This document shows, one piece after another, positions 37,977-48,900 of a DNA stretch of 64,000 nucleotides; the stretch's first letter is position 1; each line of letters starts with the position of its first letter. Where the stretch lies: NCBI RefSeq assembly GCF_013618625.1, contig NZ_JABRWO010000003.1, forward strand, positions 1-64,000. The letters are read 5' to 3'. A program made the position numbers and the translations under genes. This DNA comes from Bremerella alba. Its GTDB lineage: Bacteria; Planctomycetota; Planctomycetia; Pirellulales; Pirellulaceae. Under the pieces are notes generated by a model, which did no database searches, was not told the DNA's origin, and saw only the letters and a program-made list of their open reading frames with translations.

Positions 37977-38138
37977 ATGGAGCTTTCAGAGCAACAGCAT
38001 AGCACCGAATACAAATTGGCACAGAAGTTTATCGCCAGCCAGTTGCTGGGTCAGTATCCGACGATTCGGCACGCTTTAGGCAACTCATGTGCCGCTGATC
38101 TTTGGTTGGATAAACCACATTCCCGATTGACGAAATGA
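37977..38138 (+). CDS. Small hypothetical protein (53 aa)
   Basis: ATG at 37977 is preceded by GAGGA with good spacing and runs 53 codons to TGA at 38136-38138 (starts MELSEQQHST and ends HSRLTK). No motif is recognised. It lies between the acidic protein and the convergent end of the BREX operon. A short frame of this size can be chance, but the ribosome binding site supports it. Confidence 0.4.
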   Translation: MELSEQQHSTEYKLAQKFIASQLLGQYPTIRHALGNSCAADLWLDKPHSRLTK

Positions 38139-38228
38139 AAGGCTTGGAAGCGTGCTGTAGATTGGACCGGATTTAATCGCGGCGACGCAACGAGCGATTC
38201 GTCCGTTTCCTTCACTACCAAAATAGCA

Positions 38229-40283
38229 TCAATCCGCAATCGCTTTAATCAGAGCTTCGCGAGCGTCGGTGTAAAACACGACAGTTACTTTCGTCGCCAA
38301 ATCGTCAGAAAGATCGAAGAGTTGTTTTCGTGCTGAAACTGGCATGAGAACAACGGAAGCACCTTTTTCGACCGCAAGCTCAACAACGTCGATTGCGTTG
38401 TGGAGCGGATCAATCGAGCCACCAAGATTGATGCCACCGACGACGACAAGTCCGCCACGCAGGCTTTTGCTGATGAGAGCGGAACACATTGCCAGCAACG
38501 CCGCTACTCCCAATGCTCGCCCACCCTTGCTCGCGTCAAACGCTCGAAGCTGAACCGAAAAATCATGCTCTCGTGGGTTACGATCCCCAACCAATTCACC
38601 GGCACGGGAATAGAGATTGGCCTCGGCATATTTAACTGATTCTGCGAAGGCTGGAGGAGCCGGTCGATTTAGAATTCTGACGCCGCTGCCAGGTCCTTCC
38701 GTGACTTCGATGCGATACAGACCAGAACCTTCATCTTGATCACCTGGGCTTATCGACCAAACTTGCCCTGGCGGTAACGGATCGCGAGCAATGTGGTCTT
38801 CGCTCTGAAGTTCTGGCGTGACGACGAATTGCTCGATTCCGTCCGAACCGAGCGTGTAGCTGAACTGAGTGTTGCGAAACTCAGCACTTCCAATTCTTTT
38901 CTGTTGTTCCTTGACCCGGCGACGGCATTCCAATGCCAACCGGATCGCCCACTCAAGATCGTCGTCCGACACTTTGTCATCGGGGCAGGGATGAATGAGC
39001 TTTAGCAATCCGTTGATTGTTTTGTTGACGGCGTTCTGATCGCGGCCACTGAGGGCACCGCCCCAGGTCACCCGGCCTTGCAGAACTGCCATGCGGTTAT
39101 GGCTTCGCAGGCGACTCCAGCATTCGCTGAGAAAATCAGAGACGAGACCGAAGTGATTCGTTTTGACCGGCTCACTGATCTTTGGGACATCCCAACCGGG
39201 GAGATAGCAGTGGATGCGGTCCATGAAAGCCGTGTCATGTCGCATTTCAGGTGGCATAGGTCCGAATAGATGTCCAATGCGTTGTTGATGTTGCACGTCT
39301 ACATCAAAGTTGCCAACCATCACGACGCTGCCGTAAGCTCGGATGCTTTCTTTGCCTCGACTGAATTCTCCCGACTCCATGTATCCCTTCATGATGTTGA
39401 CGCCATCCTTCTGATCGAAGGAAACGCCAGACACTTCGTCGAAGCAGACCACATCGTACTGACATACCAACCCACGCTGTCCGGTGTTGTTGTTCACAAA
39501 CATCCGAGCAACCGTTGCTTTTCCCCCGGATACCAGATGAGCGTAGGGAGAAATCTGCTGGAACAGATGACTCTTGCCTGTTCCTCGCGGACCAAGTTCG
39601 ACGAGGTTGTAGTTGTTCTCAACAAACGGCACCATTCGCAGCAACATGGCATCCAAGTTGCGACCCGTAACCTGAGTTGGTTCAAGACCGATACTGCGTA
39701 GTAAAAAATGTTTCCAGTCTTCAGTCGATAACTCTCGTCGCCCTTCAAACAGTGCGTCCAGAACGTCACGCTTAGACAGTTGAATTGGCCGCAGAGCGGA
39801 TACCGTAAATGGTCTTCCGTTCTTTTCCTCCGCGATCACCGCATCGTAGCTGAGGTCGATTTCGGCGTAGAAGCCGCCCGTCAACATTCGCTCGTTGTCA
39901 TGGACGATCCGGTCGCCAATGCTCACGTCTTTAAGTTGAACGCTCGGAAGAGATGCCAGGAACGAGTTGGTCTTCGTGTCGAGGCGGGCAGAAATGATGT
40001 CAATGATTTTGACGGACCCCGACTCTCGGGCACGAGCCTTGAAAAGCTCCTCCTCGCCGCTGCGAACCGCTCGATCTCGAAGCTGTCGCTCAACAATTGC
40101 CAGTCCTTCTTGAATTTCCTCTTCGTCGATGCTCGCACAGTAGCGTCCCAGGAGAAACTCGCAGACGTATGTCGGCACCGGGTATTGTCGTGCAAATTGC
40201 CGAACGAGGTCCTTTCGGACGATATACCCGTCAAAGGCTCTGGTGGCGATGCGATCTAATTGGTCCAATTCAATGGCAGCCAT
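38229..40283 (-). CDS. brxL: BREX protein BrxL (AAA+ with Lon-like domain)
   Basis: A 684-residue protein and last gene of the BREX operon. Walker A is GPRGTGKS (231-238) and the Walker B CFDE is at about 280-283. An AAA+ core spans about 200-430, and the C-terminal 120 residues resemble the Lon protease domain (GGRALGVAALLAM, then GGINLGGSI and EKGASVVLMP). The Ser of GPSAG and the partner Lys are not apparent (GRALG at that place), consistent with reports that BrxL is a DNA-associated AAA+ factor and not a working protease. Its ATG begins directly after the pglZ stop. In BREX type 1 it is needed for phage blocking but not for methylation. Confidence 0.93.
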   Translation of the reverse strand: MAAIELDQLDRIATRAFDGYIVRKDLVRQFARQYPVPTYVCEFLLGRYCASIDEEEIQEGLAIVERQLRDRAVRSGEEELFKARARESGSVKIIDIISARLDTKTNSFLASLPSVQLKDVSIGDRIVHDNERMLTGGFYAEIDLSYDAVIAEEKNGRPFTVSALRPIQLSKRDVLDALFEGRRELSTEDWKHFLLRSIGLEPTQVTGRNLDAMLLRMVPFVENNYNLVELGPRGTGKSHLFQQISPYAHLVSGGKATVARMFVNNNTGQRGLVCQYDVVCFDEVSGVSFDQKDGVNIMKGYMESGEFSRGKESIRAYGSVVMVGNFDVDVQHQQRIGHLFGPMPPEMRHDTAFMDRIHCYLPGWDVPKISEPVKTNHFGLVSDFLSECWSRLRSHNRMAVLQGRVTWGGALSGRDQNAVNKTINGLLKLIHPCPDDKVSDDDLEWAIRLALECRRRVKEQQKRIGSAEFRNTQFSYTLGSDGIEQFVVTPELQSEDHIARDPLPPGQVWSISPGDQDEGSGLYRIEVTEGPGSGVRILNRPAPPAFAESVKYAEANLYSRAGELVGDRNPREHDFSVQLRAFDASKGGRALGVAALLAMCSALISKSLRGGLVVVGGINLGGSIDPLHNAIDVVELAVEKGASVVLMPVSARKQLFDLSDDLATKVTVVFYTDAREALIKAIAD

Positions 40284-42647
40284 TTAACCTCCCACCGTCA
40301 CTAATGACTTGTCGATCACACTACCAGTGGCGTCAAGCAATACCAGAGTTGTAGCACTCCCTTCTCGCGATTCGTCCGTTACGATCAACGACAAAGTGCC
40401 ATCGGTGCCAATCGCTTTTTCGCCCGCCAAAGACGTGGAAGGATCAGCCGCCTTATCCCGTAAGTCGGCCTTGCAACCATCGAAGGGACCTGAGATTTTG
40501 ATTCGCACTCGCAGGCCAGCCCACTTAACCGTCTCGAATTTCGCTCCAGCCGTAGGCTGAGTTCCTGCTTTGATCGACAGTTGGGGTACAACGCATTCCT
40601 GAAGACTTAGGCCACCGTGACTGTACTCCGCACCTTCCATGAAACAGTCAATGCCGGGCGGGCAAGCAATTCGCACTTGGTCTGCCCAAAACCAGGAAAA
40701 GCAGGACAATTCAGTATTTGAGGAATCTTTCACGACTGCACATCGCCGCCAACGTGTTGCCGTCAGGTATTTTGGCAAGTCGGTCTTCGGCAATCCGCCA
40801 GGTAGCAAGAGCCAGCCGTGGTCCGTCACAATTCGCACTTCTTGCCAACCAGCCTCAAGCAGCGACTCTACGCGATAGACCAATGTACTGATGAGTTCGG
40901 GGATACGGTGTGCCATGCCGCTTCCCTCCTGGTGGCCAGTTTTGTCCAGGTTCCCGAACTCGGCCCATGCTCTACCTGTCGGATCGCCGATTTCGTCAGA
41001 TTTCAGAATTTGAAAACAGTCATCGAGCATCAGCTTACGAAAACGATCAATCGTCAGCGGCTTTGAACCTTCTTCAACACACGGGCGGAACTCTTCTCCG
41101 ACCTCGGACCCCGTAATCTTTGATGCGACAGGTGAAACAGCGGGCTTGGCGGTTGGTGTCACCGAGGGAAGGGCGGAAAAATGGTGGTGGCAATCAACCT
41201 TTCCGACGTTCGTCTCAAGGGCCTCCTTGAACTTCTGACCCACATCGTAACGCAGCCCGTCCGCAAACAGTACGCAAGTTCCTTTCGGCACATCAGCCAG
41301 GCGAGGCACTTCACGATTTGGTAACGGATGCACTTTGGCTCGTTGCTGAAACAGTTCCGCCGAATCTCGAAGCCAGGGGGCATAGACCTTTACTATTGCC
41401 ACCGTGATCGCGTCACGGTCAGGAGGGCGAGTGACTGAGGCCAGAGCGTCCAACATCGCGGCATCGGTACGCCATCCACCCTTGGTGTAGACTTCAACCA
41501 TGTCTGCTGTGGTTGCTCCTGCCAGACACTTCTCTGTGGACTCGGACAGTGTGGCAAGGTGCTGGATGGCGAACGCGAGTGGTGAGTGCCCAACTTTTGC
41601 CCAAACCCATTTACGTCGAGTCCCATGTTGCTTCTCAAGTTCCAGCAAACTCTTTCGGGCATCGTCCAGACTCGACGAAGACAATTCCGTAAGTGCTGCT
41701 CGAAGTCGATCTTCTTCCGCGTCGTTGTCTTGAGGCCACGATTCGACGAGCAAGTGCCCTAACAGATCGCCAGGTTTGGGGGATGGTTTGGCCTTCCGCA
41801 AAAGCTCTGCCAATCCCGCGTAACGCGAGGGGGCGACTGCAAACCGTTTCCAGGCCGTCTTCCAAACATTCTTCTCCTGCCTGCCCAACAACTCGGCACC
41901 GATCAACTCACCGTCACGGGCCGGATCGAAACCGAAGTCGGCGATACAGCGACTACACAGGATTTCCCAACGACCTGTCTCCCACCGATCTCGCGTCCCT
42001 TTCGGATCAGACAGCCACGATAACAAGTCGTCTACGAAATCATCGCTGACCAGCGAATCAAAATAAGTGCTGTTGAGTTCTCCGCTGTTTGCCTTCGATT
42101 CAAGGTCGGCTACCGGAACATCCACCAGCTTGACCAAGGCTCGTCGTATGGATTCCGTAGTGGCACGATCCTTGGCGATCTTCAGTTCCAAACCACCGTG
42201 ATTGGTTTGCAGAAACGCATTGATCGTCCAGTCCTTGCCGTTGTACTGCGACCAGAAGACGCCCCGGTACTGCAATTCAGCAAGTGGCTTGAGGTCGGCG
42301 GGGCAGTCCTCCGTTGCACGAATGGTCGCTCGGCTTACACCTGGCAGATAGATGATTGGAACGGTGCCTTCGGCCAGTGAGACGGAAGAAACTCTGCCAG
42401 ACAAAACACATCGCAGCCAGATGGCGGGACCGCTTCGATTAGTCTGGTCGTAAGGCCCGAAAACAAGAAAATGGGGTAGTACCATTCGCAGTCGAGGAAC
42501 CAGTTGCTCCCACTCTCGCTTCTCGTCCGGCCAAAGTACGGCGGCAGGCTGCACAACATCGTCGCGATGATAGTCGGCAGCATTCTGAAGTGACAGGAGA
42601 ATAGCGTCGAATAGGGTGGGGTCCTCTAGGGCTTGGGAGGTGCTCAT
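40284..42647 (-). CDS. pglZ: BREX protein PglZ (alkaline-phosphatase-fold)
   Basis: A 787-residue protein with the PglZ-domain motifs of the alkaline phosphatase superfamily: VLFADGLRYD (Asp463, Arg466, Asp468) and IVTDHGWLLLPGG, which place metal-binding residues in one site. It is one of the two marker genes of every BREX system; its enzymatic role is unclear but it is required for defence. Its start overlaps the end of pglX by 4 bases (ATGA) and its stop abuts the brxL start. Confidence 0.94.
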   Translation of the reverse strand: MSTSQALEDPTLFDAILLSLQNAADYHRDDVVQPAAVLWPDEKREWEQLVPRLRMVLPHFLVFGPYDQTNRSGPAIWLRCVLSGRVSSVSLAEGTVPIIYLPGVSRATIRATEDCPADLKPLAELQYRGVFWSQYNGKDWTINAFLQTNHGGLELKIAKDRATTESIRRALVKLVDVPVADLESKANSGELNSTYFDSLVSDDFVDDLLSWLSDPKGTRDRWETGRWEILCSRCIADFGFDPARDGELIGAELLGRQEKNVWKTAWKRFAVAPSRYAGLAELLRKAKPSPKPGDLLGHLLVESWPQDNDAEEDRLRAALTELSSSSLDDARKSLLELEKQHGTRRKWVWAKVGHSPLAFAIQHLATLSESTEKCLAGATTADMVEVYTKGGWRTDAAMLDALASVTRPPDRDAITVAIVKVYAPWLRDSAELFQQRAKVHPLPNREVPRLADVPKGTCVLFADGLRYDVGQKFKEALETNVGKVDCHHHFSALPSVTPTAKPAVSPVASKITGSEVGEEFRPCVEEGSKPLTIDRFRKLMLDDCFQILKSDEIGDPTGRAWAEFGNLDKTGHQEGSGMAHRIPELISTLVYRVESLLEAGWQEVRIVTDHGWLLLPGGLPKTDLPKYLTATRWRRCAVVKDSSNTELSCFSWFWADQVRIACPPGIDCFMEGAEYSHGGLSLQECVVPQLSIKAGTQPTAGAKFETVKWAGLRVRIKISGPFDGCKADLRDKAADPSTSLAGEKAIGTDGTLSLIVTDESREGSATTLVLLDATGSVIDKSLVTVGG

Positions 42648-45600
42648 GCGACCCCCTTCGCTTCACGAGCAGCTTGTTTCTCCGCGTTGGTCAAATGAAC
42701 GTCATTGACACGCTCACCTTTTGGTGTGTTGCCATCCCAAAACCAAGGAAATTCGTCTTTGGTGCGTTCCGGCTCCTTTCCGCGATCCTTAGTCCACTTG
42801 ATGTTCGGCGTTTTTCGTAATATGCCCGCTTCTACAAAAGGCCGAATGTTTACTCTAACACCATCGTTGAAGTCAGGATTCCAACCAATTGCTTGTTCAT
42901 GTAATGGCTTCCATCGAACGAAAATGTCATATGGAGGCTCGCCATCTAGGATTAGCTTGAGTTTCGCCTGAAGCTCTTTGGCAGCGGCCAGCCGAAGGTC
43001 CGATCCTGCCTTACCGGATTTTGCATCGCCCTCTTGAGCTTTCAGCCAGTCTCCGAGGTAGGAGTATGTCAAGTTTTCCAACATCTTGTAATTGAGTTTG
43101 TGGTAGTTCACCAAGCAAGAGAAGCCGTCTTTGCGACCATCCCAAATGTGCCAAACAAAAGGACGATTCTCAAACACTCGGATATGATCTTCAAAGAAGC
43201 GGGTTTGCAGCCAATCCGATAAAGACAAGTTGCTACCAAATCCAGATGAGGCCAACATCGCCCCAACTGTATGTGTATTCCAATCGTCTCCGAAGGCCGA
43301 CTTAATAGTCATTTCTACAACATCCTTCGCGGTCTTCTTCCCTCTTACGGCTGGAACACAAAGAATCCCATGCTGCTCATCAATTGCTACTTGCCGACAC
43401 GGCCACCGATAACCAACCGCCGTGCATACTGCAACTTGAAGCGAACAATCACTGTTAGGCAGCACTTCGTCGTAGAGCCATTGTGTAGGATTGGATGAGT
43501 GAGGTTCGGGAACTGCATTTTCATTTGCGGCCTCAATCCAATCATCCATGCAAAAGGGAACTTGGTCCAAAGTGCCATTCGTGACTTTCAGAGCTTGGTC
43601 AATTGAACGAACAGTCGGTGCAAATTCTTGCGATTTGCAGAACTCCCATATAGCAGGCAAGATGCTAGGATCGTTAGGCATTACGACGGCAACATTCTGG
43701 TCGAACGCTTCCCCGACAGATAAGCAGCACGGAAGATTCCCAACGAGTCTCACCAGAACTCCACGCCTACCCCATGTTTCTTCACCACGCAAATACACGC
43801 CAGGTTGGATGGGATTCGTCATCGCATCGAGCCACACCACTCCTTCACATCCTCCGAAATCCATCGTGGAATCAACACTGCTCTGCAATCGAACCCATCC
43901 TTGAGGGATATGGTCCATTTCCCAAAAGTTTCGACGATAGCGTGGGTCGTCACCTGTGCCGAGACCTTTGTAAGCATGTGCATACTTACCAAGAGATTCA
44001 TTGTGTGATGTTTCGCCTAGTACGACGCGGGCGTCGGCTTTCTTTGTCAACGACAATTGCGGAGTGGACACGGCACCTGTGTTCTGAAGTGACTGACTTT
44101 TAAGCGTTGCAGTTCGCTCATGCGACACATCAATGCCAACGAAATCAAGCGATTGAGTCGGAGGATCAAGCGAAAGGACTACTAAGGCCACATTAACTAT
44201 CTCACCTGAGATCGTGTCGAATGCCCGTGGCCCAAGTCTGGCCACCAGTCGCCACGATGTATCTCGAAGCAGCTTTTTGCGAAGGTCTCGATAGAGCTTG
44301 AGAAATAGCCAGTTTTGTGGAGTGACTAGTGCTGTTGCACCACCTTTAGATGCTAAGCGAAGGGATCGCTCAACAAATGCGGTCGCAAGATCGGCGAGTG
44401 CATCGTGATGGTGAGACTCCAGACGATTTCGCAATACCTCGGCTTGATCCCGAAAACCGAGATAAGGGACATTCGTTGCAATCAAGTTGAACGTGCTACT
44501 GAGGATATGTGCGGAGGCAGCGATGCCCATCGCTGCAACTCCGATTGCATCTTTGTCGGCGTCGTTCCCCACTCGTTCAGTAGACAACGCAGCTTGCAGC
44601 AATGGTCTCAATTCAGAGAACCCTGCTGCGAACAAATCACCAGCTTCCCGACGCGGGTCGATTAGTGAACCCAAGTGTGGTGCTTTTTGAAACAAGTCAT
44701 ACAGTTTGTCCATGCCATTGCGAAGCCGCGAGTCACCATTAGCAAGAGACAACCACTCCTCTTTTCTACCCGCAACTCCTTGGCCAGAACATGCTATGTG
44801 TGGTTGAGGGAGGACGCGATAGCCTAGCTGCTCTCCGCTTTCGTCCCTGATTCGCCATGCCGCTAAGGCAAGTGCAAACGCTGCAATCTGAGTGCAGCGA
44901 GGATCAAGCTCCAAGCCGAACAGATTGTCGCGTAGTACGGCATCGCAGGCTTCGCTGGCGGAAAGCCCCTCATCGTGCATCCTCAATGGAACGAGGAGAT
45001 TGAATCCATTCACAATAAAATGTCCGCTTCCGCAACACGGATCAAGCATCGTGAACTCGGCCAAAGTCTTGGGCCAGCCATCAAATGATCCTGCGGCGGG
45101 TGATCCATCCTCTCGCCAACGAAGATACGGCATTTCAACCGGACATTGTTCTGGGGGAATGCCTGCTCCACCCGGAGGCCCTGTAATTCCTTCCTTTGCA
45201 CACCACCATGCACCGATGGTGTTTTGCAAAAGGAACTGCACCATGTAATCTTCTGTGAAAAGCTGCGTCACTGCGGGGAGCGTGTCACCGTCAATCTTCT
45301 CTCCGCTGTCGTTGACCTTTTTTTTCCGTTTGGTCTGCCAGAACTGGTAAACCCACCCCAGGCTATCGTCCGCGAGAAAGGTCTCACTCGGCAGGCTCGC
45401 AAGAAGTTTCTCCAGTGCCAAACGATGTTCAGGGGCGAATTCGATTTCCAGAAGAACATCGTCAGTTCGGAAGACCTGGGGTAGCATGGTGCTGGCGTAC
45501 CGAGCCGCCAACACAAAGCCGTTCGTCGCCCCTTCTGAAGCCGCCAGTTCTTCGCACTCCTCCAAGCTGACCGCCACGCCATCCGGGTGCATGAGCAGAT

Positions 45601-45898
45601 GGTTCTCGGCCAGGAACTGAGCGAAGAGCATTCGATGCCAGTATTCGTAGGCAAGCTCTTGCGTCAGATGGTCAATCGTCTGTGTCTTGTTGGATTTACG
45701 AACGTCACCAACCTGACGACCACGGGCACGGAGACGATTCCGTAGCTCTCGTTCCGCAGGCGTGAAGTGGCTGTACGGTTCAACAGCATCGACCGCCCGC
45801 TTCTGCAACGCGGAACGTGCCGCTTCTTCCGCCTTCTCGCGGGCCTTTTGGCAAACGGTATCGAGGTCGGATCGAAGTTTGGATTCAAGTGCTGGCAT
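42644..45898 (-). CDS. pglX: BREX DNA methyltransferase PglX
   Basis: A 1084-residue adenine-N6 methyltransferase that marks host DNA so that BREX tolerates it. The SAM-binding motif I is LDPCCGSGHF (285-294) and the catalytic motif IV is NVPY (476-479; usually NPPY, so Val replaces the second-position Pro). The first 250 residues are an all-alpha region and the last 600 include the target-recognition region and a C-terminal extension with KWTKDRGKEPERTKDEFPWF. Length is typical for PglX (about 1100-1200). It lies 23 nt downstream of brxC. Confidence 0.94.
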   Translation of the reverse strand: MPALESKLRSDLDTVCQKAREKAEEAARSALQKRAVDAVEPYSHFTPAERELRNRLRARGRQVGDVRKSNKTQTIDHLTQELAYEYWHRMLFAQFLAENHLLMHPDGVAVSLEECEELAASEGATNGFVLAARYASTMLPQVFRTDDVLLEIEFAPEHRLALEKLLASLPSETFLADDSLGWVYQFWQTKRKKKVNDSGEKIDGDTLPAVTQLFTEDYMVQFLLQNTIGAWWCAKEGITGPPGGAGIPPEQCPVEMPYLRWREDGSPAAGSFDGWPKTLAEFTMLDPCCGSGHFIVNGFNLLVPLRMHDEGLSASEACDAVLRDNLFGLELDPRCTQIAAFALALAAWRIRDESGEQLGYRVLPQPHIACSGQGVAGRKEEWLSLANGDSRLRNGMDKLYDLFQKAPHLGSLIDPRREAGDLFAAGFSELRPLLQAALSTERVGNDADKDAIGVAAMGIAASAHILSSTFNLIATNVPYLGFRDQAEVLRNRLESHHHDALADLATAFVERSLRLASKGGATALVTPQNWLFLKLYRDLRKKLLRDTSWRLVARLGPRAFDTISGEIVNVALVVLSLDPPTQSLDFVGIDVSHERTATLKSQSLQNTGAVSTPQLSLTKKADARVVLGETSHNESLGKYAHAYKGLGTGDDPRYRRNFWEMDHIPQGWVRLQSSVDSTMDFGGCEGVVWLDAMTNPIQPGVYLRGEETWGRRGVLVRLVGNLPCCLSVGEAFDQNVAVVMPNDPSILPAIWEFCKSQEFAPTVRSIDQALKVTNGTLDQVPFCMDDWIEAANENAVPEPHSSNPTQWLYDEVLPNSDCSLQVAVCTAVGYRWPCRQVAIDEQHGILCVPAVRGKKTAKDVVEMTIKSAFGDDWNTHTVGAMLASSGFGSNLSLSDWLQTRFFEDHIRVFENRPFVWHIWDGRKDGFSCLVNYHKLNYKMLENLTYSYLGDWLKAQEGDAKSGKAGSDLRLAAAKELQAKLKLILDGEPPYDIFVRWKPLHEQAIGWNPDFNDGVRVNIRPFVEAGILRKTPNIKWTKDRGKEPERTKDEFPWFWDGNTPKGERVNDVHLTNAEKQAAREAKGVA

Positions 45899-45921
45899 GA
45901 GAAGTCACCTATGTCGTTATG

Positions 45922-48900
45922 TCAAACAATGACCGGACCATCTTTCAGTTTCGCTTTTATTGCCTCTTCCGCAGAGACCAGCCATGTTTTCAAATCGTCG
46001 CCATTCTTGATCGTGCCACCCGGCAACGACACATGCTGTGCCTTGGGTTCCAGCAGTTTCGCAGCGGCATTAACGGCCTTGGTGAATCGAGTTGGCAAAG
46101 CATCGCTGAGTGCCTTCATTTCACTGAGCTTCGTTTGCCGAAGCGTCTCCAAAATCTCTTCCGTTGTACCAATGGCGACGTTGGGCACTTGCCTGACACT
46201 GTTCGCAGACAACAGGTCGTACCGTTGCTCAGCAGTTAGCTGCTGCCAAGTAGGAGAATCGTCCAGGTCGGTAAGACCTTGTTCATGGCTCGCAGTACAA
46301 GCCGCATGAGCTTGGTTGACTTCTTCTCGCAACGCGTCAGTCAGCTTTGAGACAAGGCCAGGTACAGGATCGGGATCAACCAGAAGGCTGCGGTTCTCTT
46401 GGATTGCGTCAACATCGGGTTGGACTTCTGCGGCCACTGGCAGATCAATGGAATTGTCGAGCAACGCCGTCAGTTGTTTCCACTTCGGTAGACGCTTGAG
46501 AATCACGTCACGTTGAGACTGCCAGTCCGCAATCTCTTGCTCCAATTGACTCTTGTTTTCGTGGATCGCCATCAACTGGTCATTGCCGACTCGATTGCTT
46601 AGGTCGGTCAAGTGGGCAGTGCTTGGTTGCTTGGGAAGCGGGGCGTCTCCACCAGACTCTTCTGCCAGCTTGACCATCCTGTTCAGAAACTTGAGAGCAT
46701 CAATTGATTCGTTGTTGGGCGTCGTGTTGAGGCCAACCTTCTTGAAGAGGCCGCGAAGTGCAATTAACTGCACTTTGGACAACGTCACAGTTTCAACGCG
46801 GAACTCAGCGGTCGTGATATTCTTCTGGTCGAGCTTGCCTTTGACGACAAGCTCACTTCCGATGCGTGCCTGCAACTGCCCCCCGGTGTGAAGGACAACC
46901 AGTGCGGCGTCGATGGCGTCCTGGGGCCAACCATATTGTGGATTGCCAAAGTTCCGCCGCACTTCGGTTCCCTTTTTGCCGGTCCCGACAAAATCGAGAA
47001 CCGCCTTGCAAACGGGGTGAGCATCGGGATCACCTTTATGACCCACAGCCGCCAAGGCATCGCCATCACCCTTCTTGGCACGCTCAAATGCTTTGTGCCA
47101 ATCGGGAGAGTCCGCAAGGTGAAATTGTGGATAGAGGCGATCTAAACACGACTTCGCTGCATCCTCAACCTTTGAGGTAAGCAAAAGTCCGTTGACTTGC
47201 TCTCCGCCTGCCAAGTACACGGAGGCTTCATCGAGCAACTCGAAAACCAGGTCATTACGATGCTTGAGGGCTTGAGTATGCCGCGTCTCCATCGACTTCT
47301 TCGCGTCCAAGCCTTCATCACTGCTTGGCGTTCCCTTGATCTCCAACGTCTTTTCAGCCGCGTAATAATTGGCAATCGACTGCTTAATCGCTTCGGCTTT
47401 GTCGCTACGCGGAATAAATCCATAAACGATTGCAGCTTCGTCACCGGCAGTACGAGCATCGGCGAGGACGGTCTTCTCTTCGACTTCCCAACCATCACGA
47501 ATCCAAACGGGAATCTCGCCTCCATCGGTGGAAGGAGCGTCGGGACCAAAGTGCAATGCGAACTTGCGAGTTTCCTTGCTGACACCGTGGGCGAGTTTCG
47601 ATTTCTTGAGAATCTCGCTGCAATGCGTCTTGAGAAGTTGGGATCGCTCGCTCGCCAATTTTCCTGAGTCTGTCAGCAGTTTGTTGCGAGCTTCCTGGAA
47701 GGCTTGGTTCCACTCTGCACCTTCACGGGTTTGCATCCGATATTCGTCTTCCACCTGCATCACTGCACCGGACGCGACGAGCTTCTCCAGGAGTTCTGGA
47801 ACTTTCTTGCGAAGTTCGGCACTGCTGACGTTCAGGTCCGTGACCAACAAGTCTGCAAGGGTGTCGGGGTTCGCTCGAATTCCAGCATCGGCAGGGCCTT
47901 CGTGCGGAAGTTGGCCAACCAGGAAGATCAATGCACAAAGTTGATACCGCAGGTCGCCGTCATCTTCCTGCTTCTGCTTGGCAATCGTCTCGGATATTTC
48001 TTGTAGCAGAACGCCTGATTGCAGCATCTTGCTTTTGATTGACGAATCATAAATGAACGCTCCACTCACAACGGTACCGAGATCGTAGTCGGCGGTCTTG
48101 AGAACGGCGTCGTAAACGATCCACAGTTGATTGCGTAGTTGGGCACCCGTTCCTGCTTTGTCTACGGCCCGAAGTACCCTTTCCCAAAATCGGCGACGAG
48201 TCGGAAGGATTGGATAGTCCTGGACGATCAACTGTCGGTCACGGGTCGTGCTGGCGATCTTCGTGTTGGAAAGTTGCCGCTCAATTTCGCCACTGTGATC
48301 TTCGAGTAGTTTCTTGACGGTTTCGACCGAAGAAGGTTTCTTCTTCAGGACGACCTCCCGTGTGACCTGTTCCACGTCCGTATCTTGTAGCTCTACAGTA
48401 ACCGGGAAGTCACCTTGGAGTTTTTGGAGCAACGGCGTGCCGTTCAGGGCGTTCTGCCCGGTGGCGACGACCATCAACGAGGCCCCCATCTTCGACGTGA
48501 ACTGCCTTTGCAGGATGTCGATCTCGTAACCTCGTTCAACGCTGTCGCCAATATACTGCTGAACCTCATCGAGGACGATGAGCGTGCATGGCAGCTTGCC
48601 ATCGCGGGTGAGTGCCTGCTTCGTCTTGGCGACCATTTCGTCAATGGTAACGTCATCCTTTTCAGGGAACTGCTTTTCCAGCAGCATCTTCACTTCGGCG
48701 GAAGAGTTCGCAAAATCGGGTCGGACTGCGAGGATTGCTTTCGCCATCACATCGGACACGTACAAGTTCGCCAGTTCGAGATCGAAATCTCGTCCGGCGT
48801 TCTTCACTTGTTCGCGGACGGCCTCTTCCAAACCTTCATGCCGAAGCCACATCACGAAATTAGCACTAGCGAAGTGTTCGGGCAGTCCCACCGACCGAAA

